A stretch of 64,000 nt of DNA from M55B127 sp034521955 (GCA_034521955.1 JAXHLT010000004.1:1-64000); one strand, 5' to 3'. Positions 38,561 through 48,356 are shown, counted from the stretch's first letter. Numbers and translations are program-made. The notes: generated by a model from the letters alone, not told the origin.

Positions 38561-39058
38561 ATGACTAAAACAAAAGATGTTAAAAATAAAAAAAACACAG
38601 CTGAAACTAAACAGTTTCTAACCTTTAAAGTTGGAAAAGAGATCTATGGACTTAGATTAAATCAGGCTAAAGAGATAATTAAACCACCTAAAATCACTAG
38701 TGTTCCAAATAGTGAAGAATATATATTAGGTGTAATTAATCTAAGAGGTCAGGTTGTTCCAGTGATTAACCTAAAAAACAAACTGGGTTTAAAAGAACAG
38801 TCAAATCTTGATATTAATCAAGAAAAGGCCAAAAAGATTGTAGTTATTAATATAAAGGGAATGTTAATCGGTGTATATGTTGATGGTGTAAATGAAGTAA
38901 TAAATATATCTGTAGAAGATATTGAAGATGTAACTGAAAACAAAACTGGTATAAGAGAAGAATTTATTAAAGGGGTTTCTACCTATGGTGATTATTTAAT
39001 CATAGTGTTAGATTTAGATAACCTCCTTTTTGAAAACAAAGAAGAGAAAGGAGCTTAA
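38561..39058 (+). CDS. cheW: Chemotaxis coupling protein CheW (first copy)
   Basis: 165 residues. After a Lys-rich N-terminus comes a standard CheW fold: QFLTFKVGKEIYGLRLNQAKEIIKPP, NSEEYILGVINLRGQVVPVINLK, and VDGVNEVINI. It links receptors to CheA in the signalling array. ATG 38561 is preceded by AAGGAAGG with a longer than usual gap. It lies 20 bases after cheA and three bases before the second cheW. The two differ enough to be separate paralogues, perhaps coupling different receptors. Confidence 0.93.
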   Translation: MTKTKDVKNKKNTAETKQFLTFKVGKEIYGLRLNQAKEIIKPPKITSVPNSEEYILGVINLRGQVVPVINLKNKLGLKEQSNLDINQEKAKKIVVINIKGMLIGVYVDGVNEVINISVEDIEDVTENKTGIREEFIKGVSTYGDYLIIVLDLDNLLFENKEEKGA

Positions 39059-39061
39059 ACT

Positions 39062-39556
39062 ATGGATACCTATACTGAAGCAAACAACAAAACACAAGCA
39101 AAGTCTAGACAGTATATTAAATTTGAAACCGGTAATCAGGCTTTTGGTATCAATGTTTTAAACAGCAGAGAAATTGTTATGGAAAGTGAAATAACATCTA
39201 TACCAGAATCACCTGATTTTGTTAAAGGTGTAATAAACTTAAGAGAAGAAATTGTACCGATTGTAAATCTAGATAAACTGTTTAATATAAAGTTATCTGA
39301 TGAAAATATTGAAGAAAAAAAGATAATAATAATAAAAGTAGAGGAGACCTTAATTGGCCTTGAGGTTGATGGGGTTGATGAGATTATTGAGATAGAGAAC
39401 AATAGAATCAAAAGTGCTCCCTCAATAACTAAAAAATATAATAAAGACTACATTAGAGGTGTTGCTAATCATAATGATAAGCTCTTTATTATCCTAGATG
39501 TAAACAACATCTTTTCTTCAGATGAAATAGAAGAAATCAAGGAAATTAACAGTTAA
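39062..39556 (+). CDS. cheW: Chemotaxis coupling protein CheW (second copy)
   Basis: 164 residues with the same fold as its neighbour: QYIKFETGNQAFGINVLNSREIV, DFVKGVINLREEIVPIVNLD and LEVDGVDEIIEIE. The usual NLRG is NLRE here, close to the receptor-binding surface, which may change receptor preference. The start at 39062 follows AAAGGAGC. It is very acidic. Two adjacent cheW genes imply either arrays of mixed composition or one copy acting as a CheV-like adaptor without receiver domain. Confidence 0.92.
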   Translation: MDTYTEANNKTQAKSRQYIKFETGNQAFGINVLNSREIVMESEITSIPESPDFVKGVINLREEIVPIVNLDKLFNIKLSDENIEEKKIIIIKVEETLIGLEVDGVDEIIEIENNRIKSAPSITKKYNKDYIRGVANHNDKLFIILDVNNIFSSDEIEEIKEINS

Positions 39557-39586
39557 AATAATAGAAAAAACACAGGAGGAAAAACA

Positions 39587-39947
39587 GTGAAAAAAGTACT
39601 TATAGTAGATGATGCCGCATTTATGCGTTTAAATCTAAAAAATATAATAAAAGAAATGGACTTTGAAATTGTAGATGAAGCAGAAAATGGTTTAGAAGCA
39701 ATTGAAAAGTATAAAGAACATAAACCAGATATAGTAACAATGGATATAACAATGCCGGAAATGGATGGAATAACAGCAACTAAAGAAATCAAAAGCTATT
39801 GATGATACAGCAAATGTATTAGTTTGTTCTGCAATGGGTCAACAAAGTCTAGTAATCGATGCTATAGAAGCTGGAGCAAAAGACTTTATTGTTAAACCAT
39901 TTGAAAGACAAAGAATAAAAGATGCAATGAATAAGATTTTCAACTAA
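39587..39947 (+). pseudogene. cheY: Response regulator CheY, one-base insertion
   Basis: Starts at GTG 39587 after AGGAGGAA. The receiver domain has the acidic pair Asp8/Asp9 (LIVDDAAFMR), phospho-acceptor Asp53 (VTMDITMPEMDG), and later Ser and Lys in VCSAMGQQ and IVKPFERQ. An extra A in the run at about 39789-39794 stops the frame at 39802. Removing one A restores AIDDTANVLVCSAMG to the stop at 39945-39947. The total span is 3n+1 bases, in line with a single insertion in a homopolymer. A second, intact cheY at 56357 is closely similar and could replace it. This is a prime candidate for a sequencing error. Confidence 0.88.
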
Positions 39948-40019
39948 CAACCACAGGATAAAAAAATTAAAATATAACAGTTTCAACAGTAAAAATAAAA
40001 GCTGTGGGAGGATATATTT

Positions 40020-41048
40020 ATGATAAATGTATTAATAGTAGATGATTCAGCCTTTATGAGACAGTTTTTTAAAAAAATAATAGACAAACAACCTGATATG
40101 AAAACAATTGCTGTTGCAAGAGATGGTAGAGATGCTATCAAAAAGATAAAAAAATATTCTCCAGATGTAGTAACTTTAGATATTGAAATGCCCCAAATGG
40201 ATGGTCTAAGGACTCTTAAAAAGTTAAAAGAAAAAAAACTGTTTAATACACCAATTCTAATGGTCAGTGCTTTAGATGATCGAACAAATGTAATAGATGC
40301 CCTTGATTTAGGGGCTTTTGACTTTTTGCCAAAACCATCTCACAAAATTTCAATGGATATTGAAGAAATATCTGATGATTTAATTAAAAAAGTAAAAGCA
40401 GCCTATAACAGTAACAAAAATAGGTCTGATAATGTTTATAAAACAAAAGTGGTTAGTAAAAGTATTAATAGAGATATTGATAATTATCCAATAGTTGCAG
40501 TTGGTGCATCTTCAGGTGGACCAAATGCCTTAAAGGAACTATTGACATCATTTCCAGCCGACTTTCAGGGAGGATTAATAGTAGTACAACACATGCCGGA
40601 AGGTTTTACAAAAACCTTGGCTGAAAGGTTAGATAGTTTGTCTGAAATAGAAATATCGGAAGCACAAAATGGAGATACAATTCAAAAAGGTAAGGCTTTA
40701 ATTGCACCAGGTAATTATCATTTAGAAATAAAAAACGGTGAAGTCAAATTAAACCAAAATCCGAAAAAATGGGGTGTAAGACCCTGTGTTGATTATATGA
40801 TGAGCTCTGTTGCTAAAGAGTATAAAGATAGGGTAATAGGTGTGGTTTTAACCGGTATGGGCCATGATGCAGGGATAGGTATGAAAGATATAAAAGAAAA
40901 CGGTGGTTACTGTATAATACAGGATAAAAAATCTGCATTAGTATATGGTATGCCACAATCAGCGATTGATAATAATGCCTGCCATGAAATAGCACCATTA
41001 AGTGAAATAGCAGCTAAAATAATGGACACAATAGAAAGGAAATTTTAA
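40020..41048 (+). CDS. cheB: Chemotaxis protein-glutamate methylesterase CheB
   Basis: 342 residues. The receiver domain has phospho-acceptor Asp54 in VTLDIEMPQMDG and Lys105 in FLPKP. After a linker of about 35 residues comes the methylesterase/deamidase with the nucleophile Ser in VGASSGGP (164-165), the catalytic His in VVQHMPEGFT and Asp in GMGHDAGIGM. It removes methyl groups from receptors for adaptation and may deamidate Gln residues. ATG 40020 follows GGGAGGA. It ends three bases before cheR, so the two antagonists are made together. Confidence 0.96.
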   Translation: MINVLIVDDSAFMRQFFKKIIDKQPDMKTIAVARDGRDAIKKIKKYSPDVVTLDIEMPQMDGLRTLKKLKEKKLFNTPILMVSALDDRTNVIDALDLGAFDFLPKPSHKISMDIEEISDDLIKKVKAAYNSNKNRSDNVYKTKVVSKSINRDIDNYPIVAVGASSGGPNALKELLTSFPADFQGGLIVVQHMPEGFTKTLAERLDSLSEIEISEAQNGDTIQKGKALIAPGNYHLEIKNGEVKLNQNPKKWGVRPCVDYMMSSVAKEYKDRVIGVVLTGMGHDAGIGMKDIKENGGYCIIQDKKSALVYGMPQSAIDNNACHEIAPLSEIAAKIMDTIERKF

Positions 41049-41050
41049 AA

Positions 41051-41842
41051 GTGACTGAATTTGAAATATTTAAAGAAAAAGCAGCGAAAATATTAAATTT
41101 AGATCTTTCGGGCTATAAAGAAAAAAGAATAGAAAGAAGAACAAAAAGTTTAATGAAAAGACATGATGTACAAGATTTTAAGGAATGTGCAAAAAGATTA
41201 GAAAAGGATTTAAAGTTTAGAGATGCCTATTTAAATCACTTTACAATTAACACATCCGAGTTTTTTAGAAATCCGAAAAACTATGATTATCTTAAAAAAG
41301 AAATATTTCCTAAATTATTAAAAGAAAACAAAAAGATTAATATATGGAGTGCACCTTGTTCAAATGGTTCAGAACCATATACAATTGCAATCATATTAAA
41401 TGAGATGAATATTAGTCCTAATAGATACAGTATTTTGGCTTCAGACCTTGATGCTGAAATATTAGAAACTGCTAAAAAAGGTATATATGGTGATTCATCG
41501 ATTAAAAATGTACCAAAAAATGTATTTAACAAATATTTTGAGAAAACCAATGGACAGTTTGAGAAGTATAAGCTTTCTGAAGAAATAAAAAACAAAGTGA
41601 AGTTTGAAAAAAAGGACTTAATAAATGCTGATTTTAGAAATAAAAACTGGCATTTAATAATAAGCCGAAACTTTTTTATCTATCTTACTAAAGAATATAA
41701 AAACTTGATGGTAGAAAAGTTTTCAAAGGTTTTAAATGAAGATGGATACTTTTTTATCGGTAGTACAGAGTTTATATTCGGAAGTGACAAGTTCAATTTA
41801 GAAAAAGAACATCTGTCATTTTATAAAAAAACAACTAAATAA
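41051..41842 (+). CDS. cheR: Chemotaxis receptor methyltransferase CheR
   Basis: 263 residues. The N-terminal helical domain binds receptors (LSGYKEKRIERRTKSLMKRH). It is followed by NTSEFFRNPKNYDYL and the SAM-binding core WSAPCSNGSEPYTIAIIL, then ISRNFFIYLTKEYKN and FIGSTEF. The canonical sequence at the SAM site is CSxGEE; here it reads CSNGSEP, a mild variant. The usual RNVLIYF loop is RNFFIYL. It methylates glutamates on MCP helices using S-adenosylmethionine. The start GTG 41051 follows GGAAATTTTAAAA. It is the last enzyme of the operon. Confidence 0.95.
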   Translation: MTEFEIFKEKAAKILNLDLSGYKEKRIERRTKSLMKRHDVQDFKECAKRLEKDLKFRDAYLNHFTINTSEFFRNPKNYDYLKKEIFPKLLKENKKINIWSAPCSNGSEPYTIAIILNEMNISPNRYSILASDLDAEILETAKKGIYGDSSIKNVPKNVFNKYFEKTNGQFEKYKLSEEIKNKVKFEKKDLINADFRNKNWHLIISRNFFIYLTKEYKNLMVEKFSKVLNEDGYFFIGSTEFIFGSDKFNLEKEHLSFYKKTTK

Positions 41843-41873
41843 AATAACAGAACACGAAGGGCAGGTAGATGTC

Positions 41874-43488
41874 ATGTTCAATATTAAAGGCAAGTTGGTT
41901 TTTCTATTTATTTTAGTAGGTATTATTCCTGTTATTATTGTAGGTGTCCTATCATATAATAATACCCAACAGGAAATTGAAAGTAATGTTTATGGTTCTC
42001 TTGATATGTTTGGAACAATAATTGACCAACAGTTTGAAGAATACTTTAACAATAAAGAGGGAGAAATTAAGGTATTTGCAGCTTCTAATGATGTTAAAAG
42101 AAACAATGTGGAATACAACTTACTTCCGTTGGGAAGAAAGAGTTGAAATCCTAGATGGTTTAACCGATAGCTATATCAATGAATTCGGTTACTCTTCAGC
42201 TTTTTTAACCGATCCGGAAGGTAATGTAGTTTATTCAACAACAGAAAAAATACCGCTTGGTACTGATCTTTCAATAAGAGACTATGTCCAGGGAAGCCTA
42301 TCAGGAAAAACAACCCGGTCATAACTTTTTTATTCCAATATTATAAATGCAAATGCACTTGTAATCTCTGATACAATTTATGATCCTAAAAGTGAAGAGA
42401 TAATAGGTACTGCAAATTTAATTATGGGACAAAATCAGATTAATCATCTAATCCATTCCGGTCTAGAAAAGTTGGGAAAAACAGCAGATGCATATTTAAC
42501 TAATCAAGATGGTCGACTCTTAACAGAGACCAGAAAAGGAGAATATCAAGAAGATGCAGCTTTAAATGAGAGTATAGATACCAAAGCAGTAAATAGACTA
42601 AAAGGTCCGATAAGTAATAACAATACTGACTTTAAAGAAACAATTGAGTATGTGGACTATGAAGGAGCTGATGTATTAGGTATCTTAAGTACTACAAAAC
42701 TTGGTAGTCGAAATGTAGGATTAATTACAACAATAGATGACCTTGACAGTCAAATTGAAAATGTAAATGGAAAATCAAAACAAATGAATGAACAAGCTGT
42801 TGATGTGATGGAAAACATTGATAATGGTAGTGGAGCGGTTAAAAGTTAAGTAAATCAAATCAATACTGTAAAAGATAATACTAACCAAGTATCTGAACAA
42901 ATCAGTTCACCTGGTAATTCTTCTAAAAAAATAGGAGAAATTGTTGGCCTAATTAATGATATCTCAGAAAAAACTAATCTACTTGCCCTTAATGCAGCAA
43001 TAGAAGCTGCAAGAGCAGGAGAAGCCGGTAGAGGATTTAGTGTTGTAGCAGATGAAATTAGAGAATTAGCAGAGAAATCTTCAAATACTACTGATAAAAT
43101 TGCAGGATTAATAAAAGAAATCCAAAATGAAGTAAATAAAGCTGTAAGTGATATGAATCAGACTGAAGGAGCAGTTGATGAAAGTGTATCAGCAATTGAA
43201 TTAACAGGTAATACATTTGAAAACATTGAAAATGCAGCTCAACAGTTAGCAAGACTTATTGATAGTATCTCTCAAGAAACAGATCAAATGAGTTCAAACA
43301 GTAGTGATGCAAAACAATCAATCTCACAAATCTCAATTGTTAGTCAAGAAGCAGCAAGTAATGCAGAGGAAGTTGCAGCATCAAGTGAAGAACAAAGTGC
43401 TTCAACACAGGAGATTGTAAATGCTGCTGAACGTCTATCCAAAATGGCTGAACAGCTTAAAGATGAGATCAATAAGTTTGAAGTATAA
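41874..43488 (+). pseudogene. Methyl-accepting chemotaxis protein, frameshifted and lacking TM2-HAMP
   Basis: ATG 41874 starts with a membrane helix (LVFLFILVGIIPVIIVGVLSY) and a Cache-like sensor. Shifts occur near 42130 and 42324 and a stop at 42847. The sensor ends NVGLITTIDD and is joined directly to LDSQIENVNGKSKQMNEQ, which aligns well inside the signalling domain of the 34529 MCP. The second membrane helix, HAMP and about 50 residues of the first signalling helix are therefore missing. The remaining tip (LLALNAAIEAARAGEAGRGF) and methylation helix are intact to 43488. Even without the frameshifts, the topology would place the signalling tip outside the membrane. Confidence 0.8.
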
Positions 43489-43613
43489 TTATTAAAAGAC
43501 AAAGTATTCATGGTTAAAATAATTAATAGATAATTAATAGTTCAAATAATAGATAAGGGTGGATATATAAACCACCTTTATCTTAAAAAATCATTACTAA
43601 AGGGGTGAAATTA

Positions 43614-44027
43614 ATGGGTATTCGCAACTGTAAAAGGTGTGGAAAGATCTTTCAATATGATGGAGTTCATAAGATCTGTAATAGCTGTAGAACAGAAGAA
43701 GAAAATGATTTTGAAAAAGTAAAAGAATTTTTAAGAGATAACCCTAAATCCAGTATAAATACAGTAAGTGAAGAAACAGGTGTTGAAAAAAAAGTAATTA
43801 TTGAATTTATAAAAAACGATAGATTAATTGCGGAAGATTTAGAAATAGATGTTACTATTAAATGTCAGAGATGTGGTACAGAAATAAAACACGGTAAGTA
43901 CTGTGATTCATGTGTTACTGAAATGAAAGATGAAATAGAGAGTTTAACCAAAAAAGATAAAAAAGAAATTAAGAAAAGAAATAGAGGACATAATATGCAT
44001 GTAGCTGATAGATTTGATAATAGTTAA
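43614..44027 (+). CDS. yvyF: Flagellar operon protein YvyF/TIGR03826-like
   Basis: About 137 residues with two Cys-rich zinc-ribbon-like knuckles, CKRCGKIFQYDG...CNSC near the N-terminus and CQRCGTEIKHGKYCDSC near residue 85. Between them is a helix-turn-helix-like segment (SINTVSEETGVEKKVIIEFI). This layout matches the small YvyF family found at the head of Bacillota late flagellar operons, usually just before flgM as here. Its role is not settled; a regulatory function is often suggested. ATG 43614 is preferred because AAGGGGTG overlaps GTG 43605. A hairpin terminator-like structure follows, so flgM may have its own promoter. Confidence 0.8.
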   Translation: MGIRNCKRCGKIFQYDGVHKICNSCRTEEENDFEKVKEFLRDNPKSSINTVSEETGVEKKVIIEFIKNDRLIAEDLEIDVTIKCQRCGTEIKHGKYCDSCVTEMKDEIESLTKKDKKEIKKRNRGHNMHVADRFDNS

Positions 44028-44046
44028 TGGTGAAAACAATTAAAAT

Positions 44047-44094
44047 AGAGAGTATTAAAGACTAATCTAAAGATAATACTCTCTTATCCCTTTT
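44047..44094 (+). terminator. Probable terminator after yvyF
   Basis: An 11-bp perfect stem (AGAGAGTATTA/TAATACTCTCT) with a 16-base loop, followed by a weak T tract (TATCCCTTTT). Confidence 0.55.
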
Positions 44095-44112
44095 AATAAG
44101 AAATACATCAAT

Positions 44113-44139
44113 TTAATTAAAATAAAAAGTATACGATAA
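44113..44139 (+). promoter_or_regulatory. Candidate sigma-28 promoter of flgM
   Basis: TTAA at 44113-44116, fifteen bases, then TACGATAA at 44132-44139. This is the same geometry as the promoter at 8968. The -35 is weak. A sigma-28 promoter before flgM is common, giving feedback on its own anti-sigma factor. Confidence 0.4.
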
Positions 44140-44188
44140 TAGTATTGAGAGAGAAAACAAATGAAAAATTAGCAGGGAGTGGTATTTC

Positions 44189-44467
44189 ATGAAAATTAAT
44201 AATAATGATATAAATATGAATAAAATCATGAAAGCGTACCAAAATCTAAATCAACAAGATAATAACAATGTTAAAAAACAAACAAAATTAGACCAGGTTA
44301 ATATCTCAAATGAAGCCAAAGAGATTCAAAATATCAAAGAAACACTTGAGAACAAATCTGAAATAAGGCAAGAAAAAGTAGATCAAATTAAAAATCAAAT
44401 TCAAAATGGTACATACCAAGTAGACTCACAAAAAATTGCAGAAAAGATTATCTCTGATATAGAATAG
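44189..44467 (+). CDS. flgM: Anti-sigma-28 factor FlgM
   Basis: 92 residues, a typical length. The N-terminal part is polar and probably disordered (Asn/Gln-rich). The C-terminal half has the sigma-28-binding region: LDQVNISNEAKEIQNIKE, then EIRQEKVDQIKNQIQNGTY and KIAEKIISDI. FlgM holds sigma-28 inactive until the hook is complete and is then exported by the flagellar apparatus. ATG 44189 follows GGGAGTGG. It heads a run flgM-flgN-flgK-flgL with gaps of 11-22 bases. Confidence 0.9.
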   Translation: MKINNNDINMNKIMKAYQNLNQQDNNNVKKQTKLDQVNISNEAKEIQNIKETLENKSEIRQEKVDQIKNQIQNGTYQVDSQKIAEKIISDIE

Positions 44468-44478
44468 AGGTGTGAAAA

Positions 44479-44970
44479 ATGAGTGAACAGCTGTTATCTG
44501 AGCTGACTGAAGTATTAAAAAAAGAAAGCACTCTTTATAAAAAGCTTTTAAAGATTGCTGAAAAGAAAAAAGAAACATTAGTTCAAAATGAGATAGAAAC
44601 TCTTTTTGATCATGTAGAAACAGATCAAGAGCTAATCGATCAGGTTACAAAACTTGAAAACAGAAGGCTTGAAATTATGGATAAGATTGATAAAAAGTTC
44701 GATATAAACAGTAAAGAACTTTCTTATCAAGACTTTATAAATAACACACCAGATAACTGGCAAGATAAATTAAATCCAATAAGAGAAGATTTAGTAAAAA
44801 CATTAGAAGAGTTTCATGTCTTAAATGAAGAAAATAAAAGATTAATTGAAGAAGCAGTTAAGTTCAATAAATTTTCAATTGATTTAATAGTAGATAATTT
44901 AAAGAAAAATAATACTACGTATCATAGTAAAGATAAAAACAGACCACATTTAATAGATAAAAGAGGCTGA
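44479..44970 (+). CDS. flgN: Flagellar export chaperone FlgN
   Basis: 163 residues, almost entirely helical and coiled-coil. LTEVLKKESTLYKKLLKIAEKKKETLV and LIDQVTKLENRRLEIMDKI form the FlgN-type hairpin, and a conserved C-terminal amphipathic helix follows (IEEAVKFNKFSIDLIVDNL). It binds the junction proteins FlgK and FlgL, whose genes follow directly, and delivers them to the export gate. ATG 44479 is placed after GAGGTG. Synteny makes the assignment stronger than sequence alone. Confidence 0.87.
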   Translation: MSEQLLSELTEVLKKESTLYKKLLKIAEKKKETLVQNEIETLFDHVETDQELIDQVTKLENRRLEIMDKIDKKFDINSKELSYQDFINNTPDNWQDKLNPIREDLVKTLEEFHVLNEENKRLIEEAVKFNKFSIDLIVDNLKKNNTTYHSKDKNRPHLIDKRG

Positions 44971-44992
44971 TTGATAAAAGGAGGAAATTTTA

Positions 44993-46618
44993 ATGTTCGA
45001 TGGAATTCATATCGGATTAAGTTCACTACAAACCCAGAAAAAATCAATAGAGACAACAGGACATAATATAGCTAATGCTAATAATGAAAACTATTCAAGA
45101 CAAAGAACAATACAAACTGCAAAACAACCTAACTTAGTTCCCGGAAGTGACTTTATGATGGGTTCAGGTGTTAAGGTAGAAGATATCCAGCGAATACAAG
45201 ATCAATTTATTAATCAGCAGGTAAGAGAAGAATCTCAAGAATCCGGTTATTGGAATCAGATTCAACAGGGAATGGAAAGAATAGAATATATTTTTAATGA
45301 ACCATCTGATTCTGGATTACAGAGTGCTTTTGAATCATTTTGGAATTCATTACAAGATCTAAACTCAAATCCAAATGATACAGCAACTAGAGCAGCTGTA
45401 AAAAACCAGGGTATGGTTTTAGCTAAATCATTTAGAAACATTAATGAACAAATGATGGACTATAAAAGGTCTTTAAACAATGATGTCGAAAAAACTGTAA
45501 GTGAAATTAATTCAATTACAGATCGAATCAGTAGATATAACAAACAGATCACAACAGCATTAGCAAGTAATAATACACCAAATGACTTATTAGACAAAAG
45601 AGAAGCATTATATAATGAACTAAATGAATTAATTTCAGTTAAAGGTTCAGTAGACAAAGTTGGTAACTTAAACATAACTGTTGATGGAAAAAAACTAGTT
45701 AGTAAGTTTGATACAAACGAACTAAAAATATCAGCAAATGGAACATATGAAGATAATATAGTAATTGATATAAATGGTACTGAAATAGGAGTAGAACCAG
45801 ATAGTGGTGAAATAAAAGGTATTATGGATGTAAGAGATAATGAAATTCCATCATATTTAGATACTGTTGATAATATAGCAGATAGCTTTGTAACAAAGTT
45901 TAATGAAAAACATAGCAGTGGATTTGATCTTGATGGTAATACAGGTCAAGAATTCTTTCAAATTGATACAGGATACAATAGAGCATCTAGAGGTATTGAA
46001 CTACATCCAGATATAAAAGCTGATGGTGGAATATCGAAAATTGCAGCCGGTAACTTTAGTGAAGATCCAAGTGTGGTTACTGGAGAAATCACTGGAACAG
46101 TTGATAATGATGAGTATTATACCGTGAAAGTTAATGATGATAGTTCTGGGAATTATGATTATGAAATATTTGATTCAAATGGTAATAGTGTTGATTCAGG
46201 TAATGAAGCACCTGATACAACTGTTGTTCTTACCGGGAGTGAAGGTTTTGAACTAACTTTAAATGGAACTGGAGAAACTACTGTTAACTTCAACAAAAAT
46301 GAAGGTAATGGAAATAATGCTTCATCTTTAGCTGAAGTAATCAATCAAGATGAAGTCTTAAATGATGCAACAGTTCAGGATAACTATCAGGCATTGATTT
46401 CAACAATTGGAGTTAATGCTCAAAGAGCAGACCAAATGAAAGAAAGCCAAGGAGATCTTGTTAGACAGTTAGGAAATATAAAAGAAAGTATTTCTGGTGT
46501 TTCTTTAGATGAAGAGATGGCTAATATGATTAAATATCAACAGGCATACAATGCAGCAGCAAAGTTAATAACAAAATCAGATGAAATGTTAGAAACATTA
46601 ATCGGTATGGTAAGGTAG
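44993..46618 (+). CDS. flgK: Flagellar hook-associated protein 1 FlgK
   Basis: 541 residues. The N-terminal FlgE/FlgK-type motif is SLQTQKKSIETTGHNIANANNENYSRQR, the D0 coiled coil that packs in the axial filament. In the middle is an acidic, beta-rich domain. The C-terminus is LDEEMANMIKYQQAYNAAAKLITKSDEMLETLIGM, the matching D0 helix. It forms the first hook-filament junction ring. ATG 44993 follows AAAGGAGG. Length and ends are normal and the frame is fully open. Confidence 0.96.
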   Translation: MFDGIHIGLSSLQTQKKSIETTGHNIANANNENYSRQRTIQTAKQPNLVPGSDFMMGSGVKVEDIQRIQDQFINQQVREESQESGYWNQIQQGMERIEYIFNEPSDSGLQSAFESFWNSLQDLNSNPNDTATRAAVKNQGMVLAKSFRNINEQMMDYKRSLNNDVEKTVSEINSITDRISRYNKQITTALASNNTPNDLLDKREALYNELNELISVKGSVDKVGNLNITVDGKKLVSKFDTNELKISANGTYEDNIVIDINGTEIGVEPDSGEIKGIMDVRDNEIPSYLDTVDNIADSFVTKFNEKHSSGFDLDGNTGQEFFQIDTGYNRASRGIELHPDIKADGGISKIAAGNFSEDPSVVTGEITGTVDNDEYYTVKVNDDSSGNYDYEIFDSNGNSVDSGNEAPDTTVVLTGSEGFELTLNGTGETTVNFNKNEGNGNNASSLAEVINQDEVLNDATVQDNYQALISTIGVNAQRADQMKESQGDLVRQLGNIKESISGVSLDEEMANMIKYQQAYNAAAKLITKSDEMLETLIGMVR

Positions 46619-46630
46619 GAGTGATATAAT

Positions 46631-47539
46631 ATGAGAATAACAGACAGTATGATGGTTGGAAACATGTTAGAAAACTTAACAAATAATAAAGAAAGATTAA
46701 ACACATTAAATGAACAACTTTCTTCAGGAAAAAAGTTTTCAAAACCATCAGATGATCCTATAAAAGTAACAACCAGTATGAGTTTTAGTAATCAAATCAA
46801 TAACTATGAACAGTATCAAAAAGATATTAATAATGCTAAAAGTTGGTTAGAAACAACTGAAAATACTTTAGGTGATTCAACAGAAGTAATGCAGAGAGCC
46901 AATGAATTAGCACTATATGGTGCTAATGATTCATTGAATGAAGAAGATAGAAAGAACATGGCTGAAGAGGTAAAACAGCTTAGAGATGAACTGATTAGTA
47001 TTGCTAACAGCAAATTAGGATCAGACTATCTTTTTTCAGGACAGGCAACAGGTGAGAAACCGATTAGCTTAAATCCTGATTATGATTATAGTGATCCAGT
47101 TGAAGATCATTATGTTGAATATAATGGAGATAAAAATAAGATAAAAAGAAAAATAAGTGATGATAATAAGTTAACTGTAAATTTAAATGCAGAAGATGTA
47201 TTTAAAGAAAACATAGAAACTTTAAATAAATTATATGAAGATCTTAAAAATGGTGAAGATGGAGAAAAAATAGCTTCTTATGTTAAAGATATACAAGATG
47301 GAATGGATAAATCTTTTGGATATAGAGCTGAAATTGGTGCTAAAATCAATAGGATGGATTTAATTGAAAATAGGATTGATGATGATATATTTAATATAAA
47401 AAAATTAAATTCTAAAAATGAAGATGTTGACTTAGCTGAAGTAGTTACAGACTTAAAGATGAGTGAAAATGTATATAGAGCATCACTTTCTTCAGCAGGA
47501 AGAATTATTCAACCATCATTAGTAGACTTTATTAAATAA
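46631..47539 (+). CDS. flgL: Flagellar hook-associated protein 3 FlgL
   Basis: 302 residues with the flagellin-like N-terminus MRITDSMMVGNMLENLTNNKERLNTLNEQLSSGKKFSKPSDDP and a matching C-terminal helix (VDLAEVVTDLKMSENVYRASLSSAGRIIQPSLVDFIK). FlgL is the second junction ring and seeds flagellin polymerisation. It sits 12 bases after flgK with GTAGGAGTG as the binding site. The length is usual for the family. Confidence 0.95.
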   Translation: MRITDSMMVGNMLENLTNNKERLNTLNEQLSSGKKFSKPSDDPIKVTTSMSFSNQINNYEQYQKDINNAKSWLETTENTLGDSTEVMQRANELALYGANDSLNEEDRKNMAEEVKQLRDELISIANSKLGSDYLFSGQATGEKPISLNPDYDYSDPVEDHYVEYNGDKNKIKRKISDDNKLTVNLNAEDVFKENIETLNKLYEDLKNGEDGEKIASYVKDIQDGMDKSFGYRAEIGAKINRMDLIENRIDDDIFNIKKLNSKNEDVDLAEVVTDLKMSENVYRASLSSAGRIIQPSLVDFIK

Positions 47540-47579
47540 ATAAAAAATAATCTTAAGAAAAGTATGTGGGGTGTATAAA

Positions 47580-48026
47580 TTGGAAATAATGACCAGGGAT
47601 TTTGGTAAAGTAAATATAGATAAAAATAAGATAATTCAATTTCCAGAAGGTATTCCAGGATTTAAAGAAGAGGATGAATTTGTATTATTACCCCTGGATG
47701 AAGACTCCTTATTTGTTATCATGCAGTCTATAAAAACACCTGAACTAGCCTTTATAACATTAGAACCAAGAAATATAATAAAAGACTATGAATTTATTAT
47801 CTCTGAAAAAACAGAAAATCTTTTAGAAATAGATAGTATAAAAGACATAATACTATTAAACATAGTAACAATCAAAGAAAAGGTAGAAGATATGACAATT
47901 AATCTAGCAGCACCTTTAGTAATTAATATAAATAAAAATCTGGGAAAACAGGTAATCTTAGATGATAATAAATACCCTGTAAAACACAAACTAGAAAATA
48001 ACCAGGCAAAAGAGATGATGTCCTGA
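47580..48026 (+). CDS. fliW: Flagellar assembly factor FliW
   Basis: About 148 residues with the family pattern TRDFGKVNIDKNKIIQFPEGIPGFKEEDEFVLLPL, SLFVIMQSIKTPELAFI and INLAAPLVININKNLGKQVIL. FliW binds either flagellin or CsrA. When flagellin is exported, free FliW sequesters CsrA and relieves repression of flagellin mRNA. TTG 47580, six bases after GGGGTG, is preferred to GTG 47571 within the site. The stop overlaps the csrA start (TGATG), so the two partners are translationally coupled. Confidence 0.93.
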   Translation: MEIMTRDFGKVNIDKNKIIQFPEGIPGFKEEDEFVLLPLDEDSLFVIMQSIKTPELAFITLEPRNIIKDYEFIISEKTENLLEIDSIKDIILLNIVTIKEKVEDMTINLAAPLVININKNLGKQVILDDNKYPVKHKLENNQAKEMMS

Positions 48027-48262
48027 TGCTAATACTATCCAGAAAAGAAGATGAAAAAATATTAATAGATGATGATATAAAAATATCAATTGTTGAAATC
48101 AAGGGTAATCAGGTTAAAATTGGAATTGAAGCACCACAAGATGTTGAAATTTTAAGAGAAGAAGTATTTAAATCAGTAGAAAAAGAAAACATCCAAGCTA
48201 CTAAAGAAAGAAGTGTAGGGCTAGATCAATTAAAAAACTTTGGTAATAAAAATAAGAAATAA
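48026..48262 (+). CDS. csrA: Carbon storage regulator CsrA
   Basis: 78 residues: MLILSRKEDEKILIDDDIKI, GNQVKIGIEAPQDVEILREEV. This is the five-strand RNA-binding dimer with the key Leu4 and Arg44-equivalent (in VEILREEV) in place. The acidic-to-basic C-terminal extension (about 15 residues) is longer than in the shortest family members. It binds GGA in hairpin loops and blocks ribosome access. Its direct downstream neighbour is flagellin, whose leader contains an AGGA hairpin and a GGA in the ribosome binding site, the expected target. Confidence 0.95.
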   Translation: MLILSRKEDEKILIDDDIKISIVEIKGNQVKIGIEAPQDVEILREEVFKSVEKENIQATKERSVGLDQLKNFGNKNKK

Positions 48263-48356
48263 AGTAAATAAAAGGAATAAGTACAAAAATAGTAGTATAC
48301 GCTAATAAATAGCAATTATTATGACTTAATTATCCTTAAAGACGAAATTAAAGAAT